The position numbers were made by a program, and so were the translations under genes. A stretch of 12,054 nucleotides of DNA from Planctomycetota bacterium (GTDB lineage Bacteria; Planctomycetota; Phycisphaerae; FEN-1346). This document shows, in pieces, positions 4,980 through 12,054 of this stretch. Where the stretch lies: assembly GCA_026386995.1 (NCBI GenBank), contig JAPLMO010000284.1, positions 1-12,054 of the forward strand. The letters run 5' to 3'. Below the pieces are notes generated by a model, which saw only the letters and a list, made by a program, of their open reading frames with translations, made no database searches and had not been told where the DNA came from. The stretch's first letter is position 1, and every line of letters starts with the position of its first letter.

Positions 4980-5792
4980 ATGTCCGGCAGCGGGGCGAGT
5001 CCGACCATCCTGGATGTCCGCTCGGAGGCGGCCTTTGCGGCAGGCCATGCCCACGGGGCCGTTAACATCCCGGCGGACGAACTTGCCGCCCGGGCGCACG
5101 AATTGCCGCCGAAGGGCACGGCGATCGACGTCTTCGATGACGATCCGGACGTCCTTGCCATCGCGGCGTATGTGCTTCGCAATCGCGGATACATTGTGCG
5201 CGAGGTCTCGCTGTATCCGGCCGAGTTGCGCGAGTCGGGCCCGTCGCGGGCGCGGCTGTGGCAGCCGAGCCCGTTTCTCGTTGAGGCGGTGGAGTGCATC
5301 CGCCCGCGAGTCGGCACAGCGTTATTTGGCGGCCGGGCGCTCGACCTGGCCTGTGGCAGCGGGCGCGATGCGGCGTACCTGGCGCTGGCGGGCTACGAGG
5401 TCGAGGCCATCGACGTGCTGCCCGATGCGCTGGAGCGTGCGCGTGACCTGGCGCGCCGCTCGGGCGTAGCCGTCAAGACGATTGAGCAGGACCTGAAGGC
5501 ATCGCCCGTCCTGCCCGCCGAGCGGTACGACCTGGTGGCCGTTATCCGGTTCCTGCATCGGCCGCTCCTGGCGGCGATTCGGGAGGCGATTGTGCCGGGC
5601 GGCTTCGTCGTGTACGAGGCGTTTCATCGGCGGGATGCCGAGGACGAGCGCAGGGCGCTTAAGCCCAGCCACACTCTGGAGGACGGCGAACTGGCGGCGG
5701 CGTTCGAGGGCTTCGAGTTGCTCATCGTCCGCGACGGCCTCGCGCGCGGCGGCCGCGTGTTCTCGCAACTCCTGGCCCGGCGGAGAGTTTAG
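4980..5792 (+). CDS. Rhodanese-like/SAM-dependent methyltransferase fusion
   Basis: The 270-residue product joins two domains. Residues 9-80 look like a rhodanese: ILDVRSEAAFAAGHAHGAVN is its N-terminal signature, and LAIAAYVLRNRGY its helix after the active site. The active-site cysteine is absent: the loop reads VFDDDPDV (51-58), so sulfur transfer is unlikely and the domain may bind rather than catalyse. Residues 118-270 are a class I methyltransferase with the SAM loop LDLACGSGRDAAYLA (121-135), acidic D145 in strand 2, and YDLVAVIRFLHRPLL (183-197); it is closest in style to TehB-like thiol/tellurite methyltransferases, but the substrate is unknown. The ATG lies 3 bases after the preceding stop, with AGGGAG 12 bases upstream. 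The TAG stop (5790-5792) is the first three bases of the MITE-like element, so the native C-terminus may have been changed by the insertion. Confidence 0.85.
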   Translation: MSGSGASPTILDVRSEAAFAAGHAHGAVNIPADELAARAHELPPKGTAIDVFDDDPDVLAIAAYVLRNRGYIVREVSLYPAELRESGPSRARLWQPSPFLVEAVECIRPRVGTALFGGRALDLACGSGRDAAYLALAGYEVEAIDVLPDALERARDLARRSGVAVKTIEQDLKASPVLPAERYDLVAVIRFLHRPLLAAIREAIVPGGFVVYEAFHRRDAEDERRALKPSHTLEDGELAAAFEGFELLIVRDGLARGGRVFSQLLARRRV

Positions 5793-5919
5793 TAGTGCGG
5801 CAACTTTAATTATGTGGGTGCCACGGCTGCGCAGTTTGCAGCCGTGTATCCCTGCCGACGACCACGGCTGCACAAGGCGCAGCCGTGGCACCCACAGATT
5901 CAGTCCTGACAGGCTACTG
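5790..5919 (+). mobile_element. MITE-like non-autonomous element, copy 2
   Basis: The 130-bp element has ends TAGTAG and CTACTG, the last base differing from copy 1. The inner arms GTGGGTGCCACGGCTGCGC (5814-5832) and its complement (5877-5895) are a perfect 19-bp inverted repeat, 20 bp with the outer T and A. Left hairpin stem: 5822-5830 with 5838-5846; right: 5862-5871 with 5879-5888. It fills almost the whole gap between the methyltransferase and Gfo/Idh genes, providing the stop codon of the first and ending 13 bases before the Shine-Dalgarno site of the second. A paired structure here could separate the two transcripts. Confidence 0.65.
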
Positions 5920-5947
5920 GGAACCCATACAAAAGGAGACTTGTCCC

Positions 5948-7294
5948 ATGATGCACGGCAACCTCACGCGGCGCAACTTTCTCGGGGCCACGGCGGCGGT
6001 AGCGGCGGCGTTTACCATTGTGCCGCGCGCGGTGCTGGGCGGGCCGCGGAACATCCCGCCGAGCGAAAAGATGAACGTCGCCGGCATCGGCGTCGGCGGC
6101 ATGGGCGCGGGGAACCTCAGAAACCTCGAGTCCGAGAACATCGTAGCCCTCTGCGACGTCGACCACGGCTACGCCGCCAAGACCTTCAAGCGGTACGCGG
6201 GCGTCAAGACCTACAAGGACTACCGCGAGATGCTGGAGAAGCAAAGAGACATCGACGCCGTCCTCATGGCCACGCCCGACCACACGCATGCCGTCATCGC
6301 GATGGCAGCCATGAAGGCCGGCAAGCACGTCTACTGTCAGAAGCCGCTGACGCACGATGTGTACGAGGCCCGCATGCTCGCCCAGGCCGCCAAGGAAGCC
6401 AAGGTGGCCACGCAGATGGGAATCCAGGGGCACTCCGGCGAGGGCGCGCGGCTGATAAATGAGTGGGTCACGGCGGGCCTCATCGGCGAGGTCCGCGAGG
6501 TCGATGCATGGTGCAGCCTATCGTACTACCCGTGGGGCCACGCCGGCTGGAGTTCGAAGTATTCCGCGCGGCCGGCGGACACGCCGCCCGTTCCGCCGAC
6601 GCTCGACTGGGACCTCTGGATCGGCCCGGCTTCCATGCGGCCGTACCACCCGGCGTATCACCCGGCCGTCTGGCGGTGCTGGTGGGACTTCGGCTGCGGC
6701 ATGATGGGCGACCGCGGCGCCCACACGTTCGACCCTGTGGTCTGGGCGCTGAAACTCGGCGCCCCGACGAGCGTCGAGGCCACCTCGTGCGGCAACACGA
6801 TGGAGGTCCACCCGCTGTCGGCGATCGTGACGTTCCGGTTCCCCGCGCGCGGCGACCTGCCGCCGGTTAAACTCACGTGGTACGAAGGCACCCGGCCGCC
6901 GCGACCCGACGACCTCGAACAGAATCGCAAGATGCCCGATGAGGGCGGCGCACTTATCAAGGGCTCCAAAGGCACGATCCTGTTCGGGGTGTACGGCGAC
7001 AGCCCGCGCATCATCCCCGAAAGCAAGATGAAGGAACTTAAACTGCCGGAGAAGACGATTCCGCGGGTGAACGGGTCGCATGAAATGGATTGGGTTCGTG
7101 CCTGCAAGTCTGGCCAGCCGGCAGGGGCGGACTTTGCCTACTCCGGCCCGCTGACCGAGACGTGCCTCCTCGGCAACGTAGCCAAGCGCATCGACGGCCG
7201 CATCGAGTGGGACGCCGCCAACCTGCGCGTCACCAACTCGCCCGAAGCGAACCAGGTCGTGCGGACGGAGTATCGGAAGGGGTGGAATCTGTAG
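5948..7294 (+). CDS. Tat-exported Gfo/Idh/MocA family oxidoreductase
   Basis: An NAD(P)-dependent oxidoreductase of the glucose-fructose oxidoreductase/inositol dehydrogenase family, 448 residues. The N-terminus is a Tat signal: LTRRNFLGATAAVAAAF puts the twin arginines at 8-9, so it is folded in the cytoplasm and exported. The Rossmann turn is VAGIGVGGMGAG (44-55). D111-H-T-H114 and the C130-Q-K-P133 motif follow; the family's usual EKP is QKP here, with the lysine K132 retained. The region around DWDLWIGPA and GDRGAHTFDPVVWAL belongs to the substrate-binding half. The start is ATG 5948, with AAGGAG (5933-5938) 9 bases upstream; an adjacent ATG (5951) is equally in frame. A GTG at 5885 inside the upstream element would add a tail that hides the Tat signal, so I reject it. 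Its substrate, probably a sugar or derivative, is unknown. Confidence 0.93.
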   Translation: MMHGNLTRRNFLGATAAVAAAFTIVPRAVLGGPRNIPPSEKMNVAGIGVGGMGAGNLRNLESENIVALCDVDHGYAAKTFKRYAGVKTYKDYREMLEKQRDIDAVLMATPDHTHAVIAMAAMKAGKHVYCQKPLTHDVYEARMLAQAAKEAKVATQMGIQGHSGEGARLINEWVTAGLIGEVREVDAWCSLSYYPWGHAGWSSKYSARPADTPPVPPTLDWDLWIGPASMRPYHPAYHPAVWRCWWDFGCGMMGDRGAHTFDPVVWALKLGAPTSVEATSCGNTMEVHPLSAIVTFRFPARGDLPPVKLTWYEGTRPPRPDDLEQNRKMPDEGGALIKGSKGTILFGVYGDSPRIIPESKMKELKLPEKTIPRVNGSHEMDWVRACKSGQPAGADFAYSGPLTETCLLGNVAKRIDGRIEWDAANLRVTNSPEANQVVRTEYRKGWNL

Positions 7295-7313
7295 CCCTGC
7301 GGCGCGAATGAAA

Positions 7314-8564
7314 CTATTCGCCCTTGGCTTGGTGCCGGAGAGTCTTCCACGTTTCCAGCATCTGCTGGATGTACTTCGCATCCTTGGTATGCGACAGAAC
7401 GGTTATCGAGGACCGCACGGTACCGGTCTGGAGGGTGATTGACACAAGGTACGGGTAATTATCCGCCTTTGCGCCGGGCTTGAAGTCTTTGTCGGTGATC
7501 ACGAAGGCATAGCCTTGCGACCGCGGCGCGGAGATGGGCACGAGGGCCACCTTCTTCTCGACGGCCTGCGGCAGCGCCTCGGCGAGTTTTGCCTCAGTTT
7601 CCGTCTTTAGATCCCGGGTGGATTCCTTCGTGTAGCGGGCGCTCCAGAGGACCTGGTAGTCCGTGCCATCGGCCGGGCGAAACTGGATTGTGAAGAAGTG
7701 GCCGGGAACGCTGCTTCCCAGGGCCTCCGACCATTTCTCGGGCGTTGTCAGGGAAAGGCTGTCTCCCTCGGGCAGGGGATAATGCCTTTCGACGTCGGCC
7801 GCAACGGTGAATGCCGCCGCCCCTGCCTTGGGCTTCTCCAGAAGCGCCGCCGGAATGTGTTGCCACGAGACCTGCGGCTCCCATCTGGGGGAGAAGGGCT
7901 TCCCGGTGTCGACGCCTTTATTGATAGCGTCGACATAGGGGGCCATCTTTGTCTGGTTCGTCACCTTTAGTATTGCCGCGCCGGCAAGGATCAGGGCTTT
8001 GGCATCCTTGACCTTTGTTGGGTCCGAGGCAAACAGGACGGCCCCTTGGTCTACCAAGGCCAGCCCGTTGAAAGGGTCAACGGCGGCACCGTGCTGGAAT
8101 GCATTGGCGGCCTTGGCCAGTTGACCATTGGCCCATAGCTGGTAACCCAGCGCGAGGAAGTTTATGGCGGCCCAGGCCTTGTCCTTGCTGAACTGCGCGG
8201 CCTTGAGAAAACACGTGTTGGCCTCGTCCCATGCATGGGCGACCACGAAGGTGTTGCCGAGGTTGCCCCACAGCCCCGCCGCCTCTGGCGCCAGTTCAAT
8301 GACCTGCCAACCGGCCTTGGCCGACGCGGGCAGGCGATTCTGTTTCCGCAGGCAGATGACGTACTCGCTCCGGATTTCCCATGACTGGGGCGCCAGCGAC
8401 AGGCCTTTCTCGTACTCCTTCTGGGCCGCGAGATAGTCGCCTTTCTTCATGGCCTCGAAGCCGTTATCGAAGGCCGCCTTGGCCTCGGGGCTCAAAGATT
8501 CTGCGGCCGATGCCGCAACCGCTGCCAGGGACAAAATCGCTATGGCCATCGCCATTTTCAGCAC
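7314..8564 (-). CDS. Exported TPR-repeat protein
   Basis: The 416-residue product has a Sec signal peptide (K3, hydrophobic 4-18, likely cut after ASA at residue 20) and then tetratricopeptide-like repeats at about 25-205 (for example EAKAAFDNGFEAMKKGDYLA and LWGNLGNTF, AAINFLALGYQLWANGQLAK). These usually form a helical scaffold for protein binding. Residues about 250-416 form an alpha/beta domain I do not recognise, ending in a region with TVRSSITVLSHTKDAKYI. The GTG at 8564 is chosen because AAAGGAGG lies upstream (GGAGG ends 6 bases before it). An ATG at 8555 is 15 bases away, and a longer frame to 8645 would bury the signal. The gene converges on the oxidoreductase gene with a 19-base gap, with no clear terminator between them. 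Confidence 0.85.
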   Translation of the reverse strand: MLKMAMAIAILSLAAVAASAAESLSPEAKAAFDNGFEAMKKGDYLAAQKEYEKGLSLAPQSWEIRSEYVICLRKQNRLPASAKAGWQVIELAPEAAGLWGNLGNTFVVAHAWDEANTCFLKAAQFSKDKAWAAINFLALGYQLWANGQLAKAANAFQHGAAVDPFNGLALVDQGAVLFASDPTKVKDAKALILAGAAILKVTNQTKMAPYVDAINKGVDTGKPFSPRWEPQVSWQHIPAALLEKPKAGAAAFTVAADVERHYPLPEGDSLSLTTPEKWSEALGSSVPGHFFTIQFRPADGTDYQVLWSARYTKESTRDLKTETEAKLAEALPQAVEKKVALVPISAPRSQGYAFVITDKDFKPGAKADNYPYLVSITLQTGTVRSSITVLSHTKDAKYIQQMLETWKTLRHQAKGE

Positions 8565-8703
8565 GAGAGGCCTCCTTTGAGGTTGGACGGACACTTTGCT
8601 TGGGCGCGGGAGTCTTGATGACACATTACGTAACGCTGTTCTCACATGGACCGCGAGGCTCTATAGCGCGGCCTGGCCGTACCGGCGAGATGTTCCCCGG
8701 GGC

Positions 8704-9072
8704 CTAAGATCCCTTGCCCGGCAGGCGGATGTCCGGAAACTCGGCCGCCAGAAGCGCTGCAACCTTCTCGCGCAGCGCCGGCGCATCCTCCGTGGCCGTT
8801 ACCCACACCGTGGGCCAGTCCACGCTGAAGTAGGCGTGGACGGCGATGTTGCGAAAGGCCACAATATCCGCCCACTCGACTTCCGGATGTCGGTCCCGGA
8901 ACTCGGAACTCAGCCGCGCGGCTGCTTCACCGATAATCGTCAGTTGCTGAAGCACGGCGCTGCGCGCCATCTTGTTGCCGGCGAACGTCTCCTTGCGCAG
9001 CCCGGCCACGAACTCGGCGACGGCATCGGCTGCCTCGATAATGTCCGTCAGATACAGGGCGTCACTGCGCAA
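8704..9072 (-). CDS. hepT: HepT-like ribonuclease toxin (HEPN, DUF86)
   Basis: This is the toxin of the MntA-HepT system, an RNase of the HEPN superfamily that the MntA partner silences by adenylylation. The 122-residue product starts MRSDALYLTD, the usual DUF86 opening, and carries FRNIAVHAYF: R74-x4-H79-x-Y81, the catalytic Rx4-6H motif with the tyrosine that MntA is known to modify. It ends in a helical region (VWVTATEDAPALREKVAALL). The start is TTG 9072, with GGAGG (9079-9083) 6 bases before it; the ATG at 9102 lacks a Shine-Dalgarno site and adds ten residues not typical of the family. It overlaps mntA by 11 bases, so the two are co-translated, with antitoxin made first. Confidence 0.85.
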   Translation of the reverse strand: MRSDALYLTDIIEAADAVAEFVAGLRKETFAGNKMARSAVLQQLTIIGEAAARLSSEFRDRHPEVEWADIVAFRNIAVHAYFSVDWPTVWVTATEDAPALREKVAALLAAEFPDIRLPGKGS

Positions 9073-9358
9073 AGAGCACCTCCGCTTCCGCCATAACCGC
9101 ATCGCGGACGAGCGGTTTCAGGCCGCTCTGCGGCACGAGGTCCACGCGCCGGCCCACAATCGCCGAGAGTTCGCGCGCCGCCCTGGCCAGTGCAACAAAA
9201 CCCACATGGGCCTCCGGCTCGAACTCCACGAGCACGTCCACATCGCTCTCGGGGCCGAAATCGTCCCGCACCGCCGAGCCGAACACCGCCAGCCGCCGGA
9301 TGTGGTGACTCCGGCAGAATGCCGCGACCCGCTCTTTGTCAACGGCTACGTGGATCAT
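9062..9358 (-). CDS. mntA: MntA-like nucleotidyltransferase antitoxin
   Basis: A minimal nucleotidyltransferase of 98 residues that, in the characterised MntA-HepT systems, adenylylates the toxin to neutralise it. The catalytic signature VFGSAVRDDFGPESDVDVLV gives G27-S28, D39 and D41, and the third carboxylate is D73 in RRVDLVP. All three metal ligands are intact, so it should be active. The ATG at 9358 is 7 bases after GGAGG (9366-9370). Upstream in-frame sequence to 9544 lacks a family match. Transcription is from a clear promoter at 9395-9422, divergent from trpF. Confidence 0.9.
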   Translation of the reverse strand: MIHVAVDKERVAAFCRSHHIRRLAVFGSAVRDDFGPESDVDVLVEFEPEAHVGFVALARAARELSAIVGRRVDLVPQSGLKPLVRDAVMAEAEVLFAQ

Positions 9359-9394
9359 CGGCGCACCTCCGTTTCCCGAAAACAAACCGATAGG

Positions 9395-9422
9395 ATTATA
9401 CCGCTTCCATGCCCCGTAGCAA
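9395..9422 (-). promoter_or_regulatory. Promoter of the mntA-hepT module
   Basis: On the minus strand TTGCTA (9417-9422) and a perfect TATAAT (9395-9400) are 16 bases apart, with the start expected near 9388 and a leader of about 30 bases. The two 15-bp direct repeats begin three bases upstream of the -35. Confidence 0.6.
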
Positions 9423-9424
9423 CG

Positions 9425-9458
9425 GCCGTCACGACCCCATGTCGCCGTCACGACCCCA
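9425..9458. repeat. Two 15-bp direct repeats upstream of the mntA promoter
   Basis: GCCGTCACGACCCCA occurs at 9425-9439 and again at 9444-9458, a 19-bp period, immediately upstream of the -35 element of mntA-hepT. Their position suits a binding site for a regulator or autoregulation of the module, but this is inference. Confidence 0.5.
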
Positions 9459-9507
9459 ACGGCGCGTGACCATGCCGCCCGGCCAGAGCGCCAGGCGCAA
9501 AAATGAT

Positions 9508-9535
9508 GCGCGGCGGGTACGTAGACCCGCCGCGC
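9508..9535. repeat. GC-rich hairpin in the divergent intergenic region
   Basis: GCGCGGCGGGT (9508-9518) and ACCCGCCGCGC (9525-9535) form a perfect 11-bp stem around the loop ACGTAG. The right half contains GTAGAC, as in the repeat linkers near 2526 and 2855, so it may be a half of the same REP-like family. It stands upstream of the trpF promoter and about 110 bases from that of mntA. Confidence 0.55.
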
Positions 9536-9571
9536 AAATCGCAATCTAGCGCTGGCGTAACCGAAAAGCGG

Positions 9572-9600
9572 TTGACCTGCGGCCTTGCGGCTCGTATTCT
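9572..9600 (+). promoter_or_regulatory. Sigma-70-like promoter of trpF
   Basis: TTGACC (9572-9577), a 17-base spacer and TATTCT (9595-9600) give a predicted start near 9607 and a leader of about 19 bases before the GTG at 9626. Confidence 0.65.
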
Positions 9601-9625
9601 ACGGCGTCTTGTCGGGGCGACTTGC

Positions 9626-10279
9626 GTGCGGACACGGGTCAAGATCTGCGGCATTACGAGGCCCGAATGGGCCGTGGCGGCGGCGGAAGCCGGGGCGGAT
9701 GCCATCGGCCTGGTGTTCGCCGAGAGCCCGCGGCGCGTGAAGGCGGCGGTGGCGGCACGCATCATCCAGGCCCTGCCGCCCTGGGTCGCAGCGGTCGGCG
9801 TGTTTGTCGACGACGACCCGATGCGGGTCCGGGCGATGGCCGCGCTGGGCCTTACGGCCGTGCAGTTGCACGGCGATGAGCCGCCACGGAACCTGGCCGA
9901 TCTTGGGAACCTGAAGGTCATCAAGGCTTTCCGGATCGGCAGCGAGGCGGACGTGGCGGCGGCAGTGGAGTGGAAAAAAGAGTCCGAGCGGCTGGGTCGT
10001 GTCGCGGACGCTTACTTGGTGGATGCCCGTCTGCCGGCGGGAGGGCCAAAGGGCGGTTCGGGGCACGTGGCCGATTGGCGCCTGGCCGCTCGGATGATTC
10101 TTGAAGGCCTTACCCCGCTCATTCTGGCGGGTGGCCTCGGGCCGGAGAATGTGGCCGAGGCCGTTGCGGCCGTCCGCCCCTGGGGCGTCGACGGCTCAAG
10201 CGGCCTGGAAACGGCCCCGGGTGTAAAGTCGTCCGAGAAGATGAGGGCGTTTGTGGAGGCGGTGCGGAAGACTGGGTGA
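9626..10279 (+). CDS. trpF: Phosphoribosylanthranilate isomerase
   Basis: TrpF converts phosphoribosylanthranilate to CdRP in tryptophan biosynthesis. The 217-residue (beta/alpha)8 product has the family signatures in order: VKICGIT (general-base C8), GADAIGLVFAESPR, AAVGVFVD, AVQLHGDE, AYLVDAR (general-acid D133), the phosphate-binding LILAGGLGPENV and GVDGSSGLE. The loop after D133, LPAGGPKGGSGHVADW, is a little longer than usual but keeps the GGxG-W pattern. The start is GTG 9626: the family starts right before VKICG and the promoter lies upstream; the Shine-Dalgarno is weak (GGGGCG, 9613-9618). It stands alone, not in a trp operon, with an antitoxin/toxin pair divergent and ahcY downstream. 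The stop codon lies in the left arm of the hairpin at 10274-10363. Confidence 0.95.
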   Translation: MRTRVKICGITRPEWAVAAAEAGADAIGLVFAESPRRVKAAVAARIIQALPPWVAAVGVFVDDDPMRVRAMAALGLTAVQLHGDEPPRNLADLGNLKVIKAFRIGSEADVAAAVEWKKESERLGRVADAYLVDARLPAGGPKGGSGHVADWRLAARMILEGLTPLILAGGLGPENVAEAVAAVRPWGVDGSSGLETAPGVKSSEKMRAFVEAVRKTG

Positions 10280-10363
10280 CTAGGTAACTAGGTAACTAGG
10301 TAAACAACTGCCCAAGCGGCATCCGTGACCTAGTAACCTAGTAGCCTAGTAACCTAGTCACCC
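10274..10363. repeat. Hairpin made of 8-mer tandem repeats, possible trpF terminator
   Basis: The left side has TAGGTAAC units at 10281, 10289 and 10297; the right side has CCTAGTAA-type units at 10329, 10337, 10345 and 10353. The bases of the arms (GGGTGACTAGG, 10274-10284, and CCTAGTCACCC, 10353-10363) pair perfectly. Further inward the arms pair except for one A-A mismatch per 8 bases. It starts 4 bases inside trpF. There is no T-tract, so termination would not be classical Rho-independent. ahcY starts 60 bases later. Confidence 0.7.
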
Positions 10364-10414
10364 TGTCAGCCCCTTCCTTCAGAAGCCTTTGTGAAGAAAC
10401 AGAACAGCCAATAG

Positions 10415-11683
<1,269 letters not shown>

Positions 11684-11686
11684 CGC

Positions 11687-12054
11687 ATGGCCGCCATCCG
11701 ACCGTTCCGGGCGCTTCGTTATAACACCACCGACCCGCTGAGCGTGGCCCTCGTGACCGCGCCGCCGTACGATTGCATCGACGCCGAGGAGCAGGAAGAA
11801 CTTTACCGCACGCATCCGCACAACATCGTGCGCATTATCCTCGGCAAGGGCACCCCGGTCGACACCGACAAGCACAACCGCTACACGCGGGCCGCAAGCC
11901 TTATGACCAAGTGGCGGCAGACGGGCATCCTGGTGCGCGATCAGCACCCGGCCCTCTACTTCTACCAGCAGGAATTCGACATCGAGGGCAAGACGTACCT
12001 GCGCGAGGGGTTCTTGGCGCGGGTGGGGCTGGAAGAGTTCGCCGCGGGCAAGAT
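11687..12054 (+). CDS. DUF1015 family protein, N-terminal part
   Basis: The gene runs off the end of the window after 122 residues. The opening AAIRPFRALRYN, followed by VTAPPYDCIDAEEQEELY and PHNIVRIILGKG, is the N-terminal signature of DUF1015 proteins, which are about 400 residues in full. Their function is not established, though members are often seen beside serine-biosynthesis genes. The start is ATG 11687, 3 bases after the ahcY stop, with only a weak GGGG (11674-11677) as ribosome binding site, so coupling to ahcY translation is likely. Confidence 0.85.
   Translation, partial: MAAIRPFRALRYNTTDPLSVALVTAPPYDCIDAEEQEELYRTHPHNIVRIILGKGTPVDTDKHNRYTRAASLMTKWRQTGILVRDQHPALYFYQQEFDIEGKTYLREGFLARVGLEEFAAGK

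Noticed and set aside
5885..5947. GTG start extending the Gfo/Idh protein into the element
   Set aside because: The extension would place 21 residues before the Tat signal, and the clear AAGGAG fits ATG 5948.
8565..8645. Longer start of the TPR protein at 8645
   Set aside because: It would bury the signal peptide, and AAAGGAGG fits the GTG at 8564.
10281..10360. CRISPR-like array
   Set aside because: Units are 8 bp without spacers and the two halves are inverted; this is a repeat hairpin.

Overview
The window reads as chromosomal sequence of a GC-rich bacterium, most likely a member of the Planctomycetota or a close relative. The grounds are inference, not a database match: a Tat-exported Gfo/Idh/MocA oxidoreductase carrying a QKP motif (a type strongly expanded in planctomycetes), a type-A RNase P RNA, the short adenosylhomocysteinase form, many GTG/TTG starts behind strong Shine-Dalgarno sites, and dense GC-rich double-hairpin repeats between genes. 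No phage, plasmid or CRISPR genes are visible.

Layout. 1-429: 3' end of a zinc-type dehydrogenase (+). 428-515: an AT-rich inverted-repeat element. 2365-539 (-): an RNA-processing block, in transcription order a C4 zinc-ribbon coiled-coil protein, RNase HI (ATGA overlap) and the RNase P RNA gene rnpB with its own extended -10 promoter. 2431-3148: a 0.7 kb gene-free stretch holding two REP-like hairpin repeats; one of them appears to be split by a roughly 125 bp MITE-like element. 3628-3149 (-): a small protein with a ParB/Srx-like DGHTR motif. 3752-3852: a hairpin cluster. 3939-5792 (+): a two-gene unit made of a zinc-ribbon/transmembrane/beta-solenoid protein and a Cys-less rhodanese-methyltransferase fusion. 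5790-5919: a second MITE copy, whose first bases are the stop codon of the fusion gene. 5948-7294 (+): the Gfo/Idh/MocA oxidoreductase. 8564-7314 (-): an exported TPR protein. 9358-8704 (-): an mntA-hepT toxin-antitoxin module. 9626-10279 (+): trpF. 10274-10363: a hairpin built from 8-mer repeats. 10424-12054 (+): ahcY and the start of a DUF1015 gene.

How the genes fit together. The left block is housekeeping RNA metabolism (RNase HI and RNase P). The right block is core metabolism (TrpF in tryptophan synthesis, AhcY recycling S-adenosylhomocysteine, with a DUF1015 gene close behind it). MntA-HepT is a known antitoxin/toxin pair sitting divergently from trpF. The least explained coding part is the 3939-5792 pair. 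The most striking non-coding signal is the layered repeat structure: a MITE-like element that seems to have landed in the hairpin loop of a REP-like repeat, a second copy with a compensatorily changed hairpin that abuts two genes, and an 8-mer long hairpin whose arm carries the trpF stop codon.
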